A DNA stretch of 64,000 bases, taken from the NCBI GenBank assembly GCA_964035545.1, contig OZ037770.1, positions 10,008,973-10,072,972 of the forward strand, in the 5' to 3' direction. Both the position numbers and the translations under genes were made by a program. Position 1 is the stretch's first letter. Each line of letters starts with the position of its first letter. Source of the DNA: Bugula neritina (taxonomy: Eukaryota; Bryozoa; Gymnolaemata; Cheilostomatida; Bugulidae). Shown here in pieces: positions 1 through 13,000 of the stretch. The notes under the pieces are model-generated. The model ran no database searches. It was not told where the DNA came from and saw only the letters and a program-made list of their open reading frames with translations.

Positions 1-651
1 TCTCTACAAACTTAGCCTACACAAAAGAAAAACAACTTGTAGAAAAACTAATATTTTACATTAGAAAAGCAAATACCATTATTACAAGTTGTCTTCTCGT
101 GTTATGAGATTCACAATTTAAACAATAAATAACAATCACAGAATGTTTTAAACTGTATAATTATTATACTCAATATAAATATAGGTTATACTTTAAGATT
201 TTATGGTAACTTCCATGTTGGAATAATATAACTTATGCACATAACTTTGTACTTCGTTTATATTCATTCCGTGTTATGTGTAGTGTGTATCACACGACAG
301 AAGACGCCGCAAAGAAATGTTTAGGTTGGGTTCCTTGCAATATTTCAATACACTCAGGTTACATTTAAATTACCAGGTCAGTTCTAACTATTCAACTGCT
401 TCACATATTACTTACAGGCCACCTTAGTTGTGAATATTAGCTATAAGCTACATGCTCACAAAAATAATATGTGGCTAAATTCTTCATCAACATGGCGAGA
501 AGGGGAGTTTTGAGACCCCCCCTACCTTAAGCAAATGATCTAGTATGAGACCGAAGCAACTGCATTACATTACTTCTTCCTTGTAATGAAAAACTATAAA
601 AAGTAAATTAACTAAAAAGTTAGTAATACAAATGATAGCCTCAGTGCCTAC
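1..651. other. Intron or 3' region of the left-edge gene; no exon recognised
   Basis: The donor at 651-650 (minus strand) shows that the gene continues to the left. I found no convincing exon in these bases; the next exon probably lies before the window. Confidence 0.5.
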
Positions 652-3600
652 CTGAATCTGAGGGACGGTAAGTAACTCCGCCAACGCCTCTGCAGCATAC
701 TCCTGAGTACCCAGGTCTTTTGTCAGACTCAGAGATATCAGGGTATGTAAGCCACTACTTGCCACAATAAAGAACTTGTTGTCATCTGACGCAGCCGCCA
801 TGGAGGCCAGTTCAAATGCAGCCATCCTTCGCTCTTTTACTCTGAAGATACAAAAGAACTATGAAGCGAAAAGTCTCACAATGTATGCTACTATTATACC
901 TTTACCTGAGCCATTAAAATTTCGTGAAGAAGTAAAATGCAATGTGTAGAAAGTAAAATGTGCAGAAAGTAGAACATGCAGAAAGTAGAATGTGCAGAAA
1001 GTAGAATGTGCAGAAAGTAGAACATGCAGAAAGTAGAACATGCAGAAAGTAGAATCTGCAGAAAGGAGAATGTGCAGAAAGTAGAACATGCAGAAAGTAG
1101 AATCTGCAGAAAGGAGAATGTGCAGAAAGTAGAACATGCAGAAAGTAGAATCTGCAGAAAGGAGAATGTGCAGAAAATAGTGTGTTTAGACAATTGTGAA
1201 AGTTTTAAAATGTCCAACAAAGTTTGCTAAACAAAGAACTTCGACCTGCAAAGATAACTGCTGAATATGGGTGTTATATAAGTACCACATATACGGTTCA
1301 ATGTTAGCATACACACATCACTAGTTGAACTCACACTGGGCTACTAGATGAATGAAGAATCTTCTTCAAATCTGGTGGCTCCATGAAGAGTCGCTCAATA
1401 ACGTCGCCAGTCTCAAAGCGGTAGTTCTTCAGCATGACCAGAAGCAGTATGGCGGTGCTCACGTACGCAACGGCGTGTATTCCAAAGAAAACAGCGGTGT
1501 AGATGTTGAAGTGTGAGCATTCATCCACAAACAGCCAATCCGGGCAACCGTGGTCCTAAAAAGTTTACAGATATCATATATATATATTCTCTCAATTGGA
1601 ATTTAATTTAATTCTTGGTACATTGAAAATAATTTTATAAACTAAAACAAGTCGGTTATAAAAACTCAAGTTAGTTTATAAACAATATCTTTACAAAAAG
1701 CCCTGAAAGGGTTTGCTTCAAGCGAGCTAAGGACCATTGAACTATAACCCTTCCTTATAGTTTCATTTCAGTGCTAAAGACTTCTCTATAATTTAAAATC
1801 AAAGAAAAGATAGCCCCAAACGCAGTCCACTATGTATGCTTATATCAAGTACAGTGACTCACAATTACGGAGATCCACTTGAGAGCTGACAGAGTAGTAG
1901 AAGCTGCTGCCACTAAAGTCATTACTATTGCAAATAGAATGCAATAGACTTTAGGGGGGATGGTGTAGTTTCCGGTGAAGCCCCCGAGCCGAGAGTATTG
2001 CGGGGCGTAGTAGGAGCTGAGGATATATATGAGGAGATGGTAGGAGAATGTGTACCAGTGGCTGGTCACCAGGCTGCATATTACACCCACAAAGTGCATC
2101 GACAAGAAACCCTACAATTGGCAACAGTAACTGTAGAAGGTAGAATGTGTAGAAAGTAGAATGTGTAGAAAGTATAATCTGTAGAACGTAGAATATGTAG
2201 AAAATAGTATCTGTAGAATTTAGAATCTGTAGAAAGTAGAATGTATAAAAAAAGAACTCAATAGTAAACTGACACAATTAAAATTTAAATCAGAAGATAT
2301 CAACATAGTTGCTCTATAAGTTTTACCTCGGTATCACAAAATAGCTTTTAAAATATATTATATATTAACTTGAAACATCGAGAAGCTGTGAATATTCAAG
2401 ATGGATTTAATAGAAAAACCTATCAAATCACTTCTGTTTAAACAACTTATTACAGTAAATATTTAGTATCACTTTCAGTCATGTTGACTTGATTTATTTT
2501 AGGGTTTAAAATACAAGAAAAACAGATAAGTTTGTAAAGGTCAACAACCAAACCAACAATTCAACATCTTTTTTAGTAATTTATAAAAACTTTTAATTAC
2601 TGGTTACCAAAAAACAGGCTTTTGATAATAGAACAAATACTTTGCTACAAAAACTGAAGGACATTTGGTTGTAAACAAAGATTTTACAACAATCTTTATT
2701 CATAGATATACACACATGAGAATTTCTGAAGTTGACTAGCAAAAATGTTGGTGATCACTTTCTTTCTGTACTCACATGAAATGTCGCTGTCATGACCTGT
2801 CTACGGTTTAGAATGTTAACTTCCTGTAAGAGTGCTGCCTTTGTGCTGCCGTATACACCACCTGTGTTCTCTGGAATATCCTCAGTAGAGTCACTAGGTA
2901 GTGAGTCCAAGTCAAAGAGTGACTGCAAACAGAAACACCGAGTCACACAATCAATATTATTGCCAAAAGCAACTAGTTTAGTTTCAGCTATTCAAAAGTG
3001 ATTTATATTCAACTTGAATGCAGGCTTAGTTTATAAGATCCAAATTGTGATTTGTTATCCAATTAGTATTGAAAAATGTAAATTTTAAATGGTAATAATA
3101 AATAAAAACTTGAATGATGCTAAAATTATTGTTTAAACACAATCGTCAATTAACAATTCATCTAAAACATTATGAAAATAATCAAAATATAGCATTGACT
3201 TAAATGCACAGAGTTTTCAATTAAGCTTTTATAATTGCTACTCAAAACAAACTACCATAAGAAAAATCACTTGCATTTTAACTATCAAAATAAAGCATAT
3301 CTTTATAAGCAGAAATTTTGCATAAAATTAAAATTAAAACTTAGCACTAACATCATTATCCTTAGACATTGGTATCATTTTAAAGACAGCATTATTCATT
3401 ATGTGATAGTCATCAAGGGTTAGAGAATCTTTCAATTCCTTCCCATCAAACCGAAGTCTGAACTGGTGATCCTCCCTGCCAAACTCGTACAGTAGATGCA
3501 TCAGCTGAGCTCGCACTCTTGCAATTGTGTGCTTTGGCTTAGCAGTCAACACAAATGTCTTCCGCTAAAACATAATATATACTTTATATACAGTTTCATA

Positions 3601-3744
3601 CTTAAAAATAAATTAATTAGTCATTAGTAAAGCTTTTTAAATAGTTCGATTTAAATACTCGTAACTCTAACACACACAAAAATTCCTCACCCATAATCTT
3701 TTAATAAGCTCATAGAGACAAACATTGAGTTCAGATATGCTCAT
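652..3744 (-). CDS. Unassigned Ubl-like / multi-pass membrane / armadillo-like protein, 5' part (runs off left edge)
   Basis: Six exons chain in phase on the minus strand: 3744-3691, 3564-3352, 2922-2776, 2111-1863, 1555-1335 and 841-652, all with AG acceptors and GT donors. The start ATG (3744-3742) follows a TAG acceptor and opens MSISELNVCLYELIKRLW. The next exon resembles a ubiquitin-like fold (RKTFVLTAKPKHTIARVRAQ, then RLRFDGKELKDSLTLDDY). A short acidic, Ser-rich linker follows. Exons 4 and 5 encode three or four hydrophobic segments (around YCILFAIVMTLVAAAS and VFFGIHAVAYVSTAILLLVM). The last visible exon has armadillo-like helices (ERRMAAFELASMAA, YAAEALAELLTV). About 337 residues are visible; the C-terminus lies to the left of the window. 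I do not recognise a named family. Membrane placement and Ubl identity are inferred from composition and pattern. Confidence 0.72.
940..1178. repeat. Minisatellite of GTAGAAYNTGCAGAAA type
   Basis: About 15 copies of a 15-16 bp unit (gaaagtagaa + catgca / tgtgca / tctgca). The right half shows a roughly 47-bp higher-order period (catgca, tctgca with 'aagga', tgtgca). It lies in the intron between the fifth and sixth exons of the minus-strand gene. The open frames read through it on both strands are repeat artefacts. Confidence 0.9.
2135..2250. repeat. Minisatellite of GTAGAATGTGTAGAAA type
   Basis: About seven degenerate copies of a 15-16 bp unit (gtagaatgtgtagaaa), clearly related to the array at 940-1178 but with TGTAG in place of TGCAG. 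It begins about 25 bp upstream of the acceptor of the fourth exon (exon start 2111) of the minus-strand gene. Confidence 0.85.
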
Positions 3745-3774
3745 TACTACAGCCAGAATTTTTACCAGCCATCT

Positions 3775-4782
3775 TAGTGATTAGCAGTGGTGGTGTTGGA
3801 TGGATTATGGAGACAAATAATTGAGCTACCTGGATCCAAACACCAAGGGCTGCAACGCGGAGACACTCGCTGCCCAGTCAAGACTTCATACTTACCTCCC
3901 CGTGGTCACCACTGGAAACTGGAGCTTAACCAGGCTAAAAGTATGAGAATCTAAGGGATGGAAACCCTGACAAAAAACCCAGAGGCGTGACATTCTGTGA
4001 GGGCAAAATGCTTGCAATTTGCACAGCATCTTTGGCCAGTCACTGCGACTGATGTATAACTTTGCTCGTCTTGGAACATCCTTGCCAGCTTTGTGTGTTG
4101 CATCAGTGGAGAAGGCTTCGCTATCAACTGGCAAAACATAGTGTTGCCTTACAGCAAATTGCCAGCATAAATCCTATAAATCCATAAATTTCAACAAGAA
4201 AAGATACTCATACTGGCAGGACGGCGCCCAGGATAAAAAGGTCCAGGAGCACATGGAATTAACATTCGTATCATGGAACGTTCCAACGATGCTCGACAAA
4301 GAAAATGTGGCAAAACCAGAATGCAGAAGTGCAATAATTGCAAATGAACTTGGGGAAAATAACATCGATATAGCTGCTCTCAGGGGGGGGAGGTTTTCAG
4401 ACGCTGGTTCTATCACAGAAGAGGCAGGCTACACAATTTTCTGGAGCAGAAAACCCGTAGGTGAGATCCGGGAGCATGGTGTGGCGATTGCAATGAGGAA
4501 CAGCCTTATACCCAAACTGTCAGAAGATCCCAAACCCGTGAATGAAAGGATGATAACACTCCGGCTACCACTCACGCAAAACAGATATTGTACTGTAATC
4601 TCAGCATATGCACCCACTATGACCAACAGTGCAGACAAGATCAACCAATTATACGCACAGATAAATGAGACGCTTGGAAACATCTCAGACTCCGACAAGA
4701 TCATTTTTCTTGGGGACATTAATGCTCGTATTAGTATTGACAATAACACCTGGAAGAATGTGATTGGGAACTAGTGATTAGC
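3775..4782 (+). mobile_element. LINE (RTE/CFDP2-like) endonuclease fragment with 11-bp target-site duplication
   Basis: An 11-bp direct repeat, TAGTGATTAGC, stands at 3775-3785 and 4772-4782 and brackets the insert. Within it, 4253-4774 encodes the start of an apurinic-type endonuclease like those of 'craniofacial development protein 2-like' retrotransposon ORFs: a WNVPTMLD start, a central GVAIAMRNSL, ISAYAPTMTN and the LGDINARI block. The ORF stops just past the insert border, so the rest of the endonuclease and all of the reverse transcriptase are absent. The residues at the usual catalytic Glu position (an S-E-T-R block in related ORFs) read RGGR beside a run of eight G at about 4386-4393, so it is probably dead. 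The region 3786-4252 is probably the element's 5' part. Confidence 0.85.
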
Positions 4783-5570
4783 GTTTCAATAATTAGTCTA
4801 TAAAAAAGTATTTTAAGAGTTGTTGCAATAAATCCTTCTCACTCTGCCTAATATCTAAAATCTAAAATTGTTTGAAAAGACAGTAAATGTAATACTAATT
4901 ATCAGTCAAAGCTAACATAAATATAAGTCAGTGAAATAACTTAGCTCAAAAAATTACAAAAATCATTAACAATTATTCCAACTTTAATTATATGCATGAC
5001 TTTAAAATTTAGCATGCTGTAGACGCTCAGAGCTACTGCTAGTACGATTATGATTTATCATTTTGATATTGATCTATGGCTGACGGTAATGATCATCATC
5101 ATGATGACTGATGGGTTCATGATCATCGTAATGGGTAAAACCTTAAAACTTACAGGAAAACACTTGCTTGTAGCGTAGATCAGCATTGTTGGAATAAATT
5201 TAAAAGAATTCAGATTCAGGTGCTATGCTTGTATTTCCATGCAGTTGGATGTTGATGGTTGCGTTTGGGTGTCTAGTCGAGTACAATACTTCAACAAGCC
5301 AATTGAAAATTCCCATATTGCTTTCACGATGTAGCGAATGTAAACAGACGAACCCAACTGTCATTTTAGCAAAATAAAATGTATCAACATTTTTAAATTA
5401 ATTTTTTGGTGCTTGCTGCGGATCTAGTTGTTGCTATAGAAATGTACAAAATGGCGCTGGGCATGTACGTTATTCCGCAATAAACGTCAAGCTTATAGAA
5501 TATCACTATAGTTAAGCTTGTAGACCCTGACAGTGTACATAATAATATAATATACTGATGAAACTAAAGA
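4783..5570. other. Intergenic or 5' region between divergent genes; no gene recognised
   Basis: AT-rich DNA between the minus-strand gene (start 3744) and the plus-strand gene (start 7029). No coding exon was recognised. Upstream non-coding exons and promoters of both genes may lie here, but I cannot place them. Confidence 0.4.
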
Positions 5571-5639
5571 AAGTTTTATGGCAATAATAATATGATTAGT
5601 AATGGTAATAATATAAGTGATGATAAGAATAGTATCCGT

Positions 5640-6480
<841 letters not shown>

Positions 6481-7028
6481 AGTCGATTTACACTTTTCTT
6501 AAGTATGTTTTAGTACAATAAAACTATTAGGTTTCCCTCATTTTGAAGTGTTTCAATGTTTGAATTCTTGACATTTAATTCTAATAAATTTTAGGCCAAA
6601 CGCGCTAAACGCTGAAGCCTATGTTTAGATTTATATCAATGGACTTCAAAGTTTTTTTAAGTTATATTTTTATGAATATTTGAAATTGTATGTGGGTGTG
6701 TAAATCATCAATATTTAATTTTGTTAGATGTTAGCTTAAATTGGCTAGTTGCGTTTACTTTAAATATTGGTAACTTATTTAGTCATATTTTATAAGTGTC
6801 ATTAAATTTGGTACTTTACATACTGACACTAGAATTGAATAGAATGTGTTCTTTATTTACCTGTGAGTAAAGCTGTAAGTTCAAAGTGTCAGCTATAAAT
6901 TTGTTATGTCAAAAACAGATATATTGCAGTATGCTATGGTTTGTTCTCTTAAATGAAATATATAGTTTAATTTTTATTGCTTTGTAGTCTGGGGTTTAGA
7001 GGCAATTAATAAAGCATAGAATATAGAC

Positions 7029-10000
7029 ATGGCAGATGTGCAAAAGCCAAACAAGGTAATACCTCTCTAGTTTAATACCGTGTTTCCTTTATCTCAAAGG
7101 ATTTTTGTTTTTGTTAGAAAACAGTTTAAATACATTTAGTATAGTGGGCGTCAACTTGAAAAAATCCTGGCGGTGCTTAAGTTTAGCGTTGGTGCAATAA
7201 TTTTAAATATAGCTTCTAATCTAATATACTAGTTATAATTCTATATACTATTGCACGATCTAAAATTTGGGGGTATTTATGACTATATTTCTATTCAAAG
7301 AATAGATCACTTTAATGGTTTATCTTATATTGTTTATTTTATTTTTGTATTTTTGTATTTTCCTTATTATTTAGCTGCTGGTAAGTAATATAAAAAGCAC
7401 CTCAAGTCACATGTACACATAGATATGACTGCACTGCTATATTGCACACCAGCATGCTCTGTTAGATGTAACACTTACTCTATGCATGCTGCTACATGGT
7501 TGTACACAATGTGTCTATATATATTATTATCAGAATGTACATTTATTTACGATGATAAATTCATGACCTATCCTTTTTTCATTTTTTATGATGATATTAC
7601 AACGTGCAATCACAGAACAGTATAGCTGGCCGGCTCATGAATATATATTAGCATAACTTCAGTAAAATTGTTTATCATTGACGCCTGTTATTCATTTGAT
7701 TTATAGTTCTTATTTTATAAGCAGCACCACATCCCTCTAATGTTTATTGAAGCTTTCCAGTATTGCTTTGAGCATGTAAAATAACCATCGACATGCATTG
7801 CATCTTAGTTTTTTTATTAGGCCATATCTCTAAAATATTGTGTCATAATTGTGTATCAGCATTCTATCAATTGCACGAATACCTTATTTGTTGTTTATAG
7901 TATACCTATTGTGGTTTAGTATCATATTTTTATATATAATATAAGTATTTTATCAGAATAAAGTTTGATATTTCAATTAATATATATTATATTAACCGTC
8001 ACTAGAGAGATAGATTCAGCTCTCAATTGGACTCTATGCTGCTTCACAATCATTTTAAGTTAAACTCTAATTTTACTTCATGTTTTGCCCCATTCAGCTG
8101 GTGAAGTTACATTAATTTAGTAACTGCTGTCCTTATATCTGATTCTATGCTCTGTGCTTGTCACATTATATGGCTCTGTGCTTGTTACATTATATGCTGT
8201 GGACAAGAAGGTTTCTTTTGTCAACAGGCGCAGCTGAAAAGTGCAGACGACTACCACGCTATGAAGGAATACTACTACCAGAGGTATATGAGTCAACTTA
8301 GGGACAAAATTCTTGAACTAGACCAAAAGTCTAACTTAGCTTCAAGCAAAAGTTCCAACACTCAGTCAAATGTGAGTAACTTTATTAATAAACAACTGTA
8401 ATTGATTTTGATAGTATAGTATATTTGAAGGTATGCTTGGGTTTATTCCATCCTATTATTTCTTATTAAATTAAATATAATTTTTTGATTTGACTTACAA
8501 GCTACATGAAGTGAAGTTCAGGCAATATCTGCTACTTAGCTTTTTGGTAATTAAGCTCCATTGGCTACAAAATATCTGTCATGATCTCAGATTTCTCTTT
8601 TTTAAGAATATTTGGTTATTTTAGTTTTACCCTTGAATTAATTTTACTGAAAGTGTTTTTGTGGGGATAGAAGTTAAACATGTATTTTTTTTACCTCTAA
8701 TGTACAGATATTGCAATATGATCTGCTTCTTGGAATATTTGTAGAGTTCCGCTAAGTCCAGAGGTACTTCAATTGGTCGAGGCAAAGCAAAGAATAGTCT
8801 GAGTACAGTGAAATCTGCTTCAACAAAAACATCCAGACTTAATGTATGTCGTGTAGTAGTTCTTTCTTCTGATATTAAATGTACTTTTTAATAAACTTGA
8901 TAATATTTTTTTTTTGGTTTTTAAGTAAAACCAGTTTTGATAGGCTCTTTTTTCTATAAATATTATTAGTTCATGCTGTTTAGTAGAACTACTATAAATA
9001 GACATCAACAGTGACTAGGCATGAGCTTGATGCTGAGAGAAATGCAAATTAAACATAACAATGTGTCGTCTGCTTTGCAATGCAAATTAAACATTGAAAT
9101 GCTTTTATTTTTATGCATAAATTGTAATTCAGCAGGTATTTCAATGCAACTTTTTAAGGCCTTCACAGAATTATAGATACTAAACTTGCAGGCAAAAATA
9201 ACTTACGGTTATTGAAGCAAGATGTTTGCGTTTTTGGCTAAATCATAACAAAAATGGTTATAAATAAATAATATAATAAATGCTTATGCACATTTACTTG
9301 AATGTTACTATTGGACTGTATTTTACCAAATTGGTTGCGTATGTTACATAGCTGTACTAGCAAAACTTGTGGATGGTTCAGCTGTTTTATTTTGAAGAAA
9401 ATTCCAATATTGCGTTATTACTTATTAAATATTTATTTAATTAAAGCCTTCTCAATTTAAAAAAAAACAATTTATCAATATTGTCGTTGCGAAAATCCTC
9501 TCCATTTCAGTTACTTTGTTGACTGATCTTAAAACTGACTGTTGATAATTTATGACTATTGTAATTAGACTTTAGTTACTATATTTTGCATTTTCACTTT
9601 AGTTTATAATAAATACAATAGTGCAATAACATTGTTTTAAACCTGATAAACTATTGACATTCATGTTTTATGGATGATTATTTCGAATTAAATTTTGCAT
9701 TTTTGTTCTGCTGTGTAAATTTTGCAAGTTAAAAGAGAATTCTGTTGGTCGTGACTTTCAGTATTTATGTTTCTTGTATTGCAGATGCTAGAGGTTGAAC
9801 AGAAGTTGATTCAGGGTGGATATCTGAAGACAGATGACGAAGTGGCGGAGTTCCGGTCTGGTGTAGCTGTAGCTGAGGATCTCGAACAGTATGCGGGTGG
9901 GTGTCTGGTACTATCTATATATTGTGGGCATCTGTTTAAAACTAGTGTCTAAACATATAGCTTGTGTTTCCTTCATTTTGTAAAGACAATTCTTACCATT

Positions 10001-13000
10001 GTCACTATGTATATAAACCATCTATTGTCAATCTTGGGCTATTTTTGAATTTTCAACAAGTTGCTAACTGCCATGTTAATAGTTTTAATTCTGAGAGTAA
10101 ACTTTAGGTTTTTAGTAGCCTGAGGTTATGCTATTAGCCTCGGTTTCACTAATTATTTACTACAGTAGCTACTCTAACTGGAGGTTGTCTACTGTTATAC
10201 ACTTTACAGCTGACTTCATAACCAAGAAGAAGAAGGCAGTCAGTCAGCCTCACACTGCGAGTAGGAAGGGTCCCAGACCTCTCAGTAGAATTGTGGAAAC
10301 CAGAGAGAACTCTGCTAACAAATCTCGGCCAGTTACTCGCGGAATTCCTAAGAAAGAGGTAAGAAATTTGGCTTTGCCTAATCTTGAATTTGTAATTGGA
10401 TTACAATTGAGTTGAAAATTGTCAAAGTGATAACTGAGTAACTCCAACACTCACTTGTCTGCTGTGTAGATTGACTCTATTTCACGCCATTCTGCAGCTT
10501 GTTTTGTCTCCTATGGTTGTTGCATTATGGTGTTTGTGATTAGCCATGTTTAAAGGTCTTTCAACTCGGAATTTGTCACAAAAAAATCATATGGCTTTGA
10601 TTTTCAGATCTGTTTAGGGAGTGGCAGCCAGCTGATTTTGTATAATTCAACTCTTGCGGTGCGGAGTTTAGGCTTTAAACTCATATTATATCTTTACTAG
10701 CCATTTTTGAATCCAATAGGAGATTGTGGGAATTACAAACTTCCATTCACAATACTTTTGCTATATATATAGTTTTACCATATGTGTAACAGTACAGCTA
10801 CAACTGTTTATTATCTAATAGTGTTATACCTACCGTATATGGTTGTATATATGTACGTATGCACGTGTGTATGTCCGCCTGTGTGTATGTATTGTATGTC
10901 GTTATTTTAACTAGTTTTTAGCATATTCGGCGTTGTGCTTTTTCAGATGAACACAGATCTGAATCCTCTAAAAGGCAAAAAGAATGTTTCACCTGCTGAC
11001 ATTGGCAGAGCGGCAGCAGCAGCTTTAGAGAAACGCTGTCCAAGGGTGAGTGTTGGTCGCGGCTCTAAAACAAAAACAACCAAAATAGTCATTCAGATCA
11101 TTTTAATGGACTTTCAATATTTACTCAATTGGTCAAGAAATGTTCAACTTTGCTAAATCTGTTCACAAGCAGCAAGAGTTTAGAAAGTTTTACAAAATCA
11201 AACAATACAGTCTAAATTTTCACCAACACTAAATTAGAATACCACACTTTTATGCTGTAGTAGGTTTAGTGCATATACCTAAATATAGTGGTTATGGGTA
11301 TTGACATATATGTACATGCAGGTAGTCATAATATTGACAGGTTTATGCAGGTTGTTGTAGTATTGACAGGTGCAGGCAAGTAGTTCCAGTTTTGACAGGT
11401 ATAGGCAAGTAGCTGTAAAATTGACAGGTATAGGCAGGTAGTTGTAGTATTGACAGGCCCATGCAGGTTGTCATAGTATTGACAAGTACAGGCAGGTAGT
11501 TGTAGTATTGACAGGTATAGGCAGGTGGACTGTAGTGTTGACAACTCTAGGCAGGTTGTTTCTCAACCGTAGCACCTGTTGCAGATGGATGTGCCAGACC
11601 TGCATTGTTTGCAGCCTGAGAGGGAGGACTCTGATGGTGAAGCTGAGATAGCCCTGAATGAACTTAGATCTAAACGAAAAGATGGGTACAGCAAGCAGGT
11701 GTCCCACCTCCGACAGATGTATCAGAGAGCTCAGGCTAATTTTGCTCAGTCTAAGAGAATTATAGATGCTAGAGATGATGACATTCTGCAACATGATAGA
11801 AAATCTAAACTCATATATGATTTGGTGAGTCTGCTGTGACATTGAATGTTGATGTTAGTTCGTTTTGGCTTCCTTATTTGATGATAAATTGTATATATAA
11901 TGTTTCACTATTATATTATACACAGCGAATGCACATTTCAAAAGAAAACAACTATTTATTACCAATCAACATATCGGTGCCATTTTTTTCTCATTTTAGA
12001 TAGTAAAAGTACTTTTCTGCATAGTGCATCAAATTCATCCATCACATCCTTACTCATCTCGCTTAACTTTACCTATACAATATACTCCATCTTTTTCCAT
12101 AAGTTTTTTTTCGCTCCAGAGATTAATTTAATCATTATTGCGACTTTTATTAAATATTTAGACTCAACTTTGCCAAACCATTAGTCCCGAAACTCATCTT
12201 CGTGATAATGACGGGTACATAGCTCGGGGAGACAACTTCGATGCTGTGTCGTCCATATATGACCCCGCCTATGACATTCCCGACCTTAGTGACGCAGAGG
12301 GAGACAATCTCTCCGACGCTCAGCAAGAACTGATTAGTAACTGGCGAGAGGAGAATCAGCAGCCTGTGATGTCAACTTCAAGGTCAGTCAAGGTCACCGT
12401 GACTCGCTGTTTTTTATCATCGGTGTTGTCGGACAAACTCATTTGTCATACTTTTGTAATGCTACTCAAGGAAACTTAAAGTCAACTTAATGTGTAGTCT
12501 ACCTAGGAGTCTGTTGTTATTAGGATTTTCATAGAGGTTGTTAAGACAAATAAAACAGGAGTTATGGTTTACTGTATTTTGTGTACATAGATATAACATT
12601 GAACTTTAAGTAATTGTTTACATAAATATAGTAGGTTAATGTTTGCTTATCTAGCAGCATCCCTCCCTCAATCTATATGCCCGATCAGACTAAAACATCA
12701 CTTAAATTTTAGGAATATAAGTTGGAAATGCGCTTGCATATTCAACAGTAGTGGAGTGACAACTCTCAATAATCATTTCAAAATATACATGAGATGTAAT
12801 TTATTATTCCTATTGACTTTATATTATAGAAAACAGTTTAACTTGTTCACTCCGATTGAAGAAGAGTCATCTACTCCACGATTTGATAAAACACCTAATA
12901 TCGACCAATTAAATTCACTGACACAACCAAGTGTTAAGACACGCACTTCTAGTATAAAAAGTATAACAGATACTGAGGCACAGGATGTGGTTTTGGCTAT

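Noticed and set aside
3892-4139. Minus-strand open frames within the LINE insert
   Set aside because: Antisense to the retroelement and without recognisable protein content.
12185-12382. Exon of the 7029 gene starting at the TAG acceptor 12182-12184
   Set aside because: That start is out of frame and meets a TGA; the upstream TAG acceptor giving start 12162 restores phase 0.
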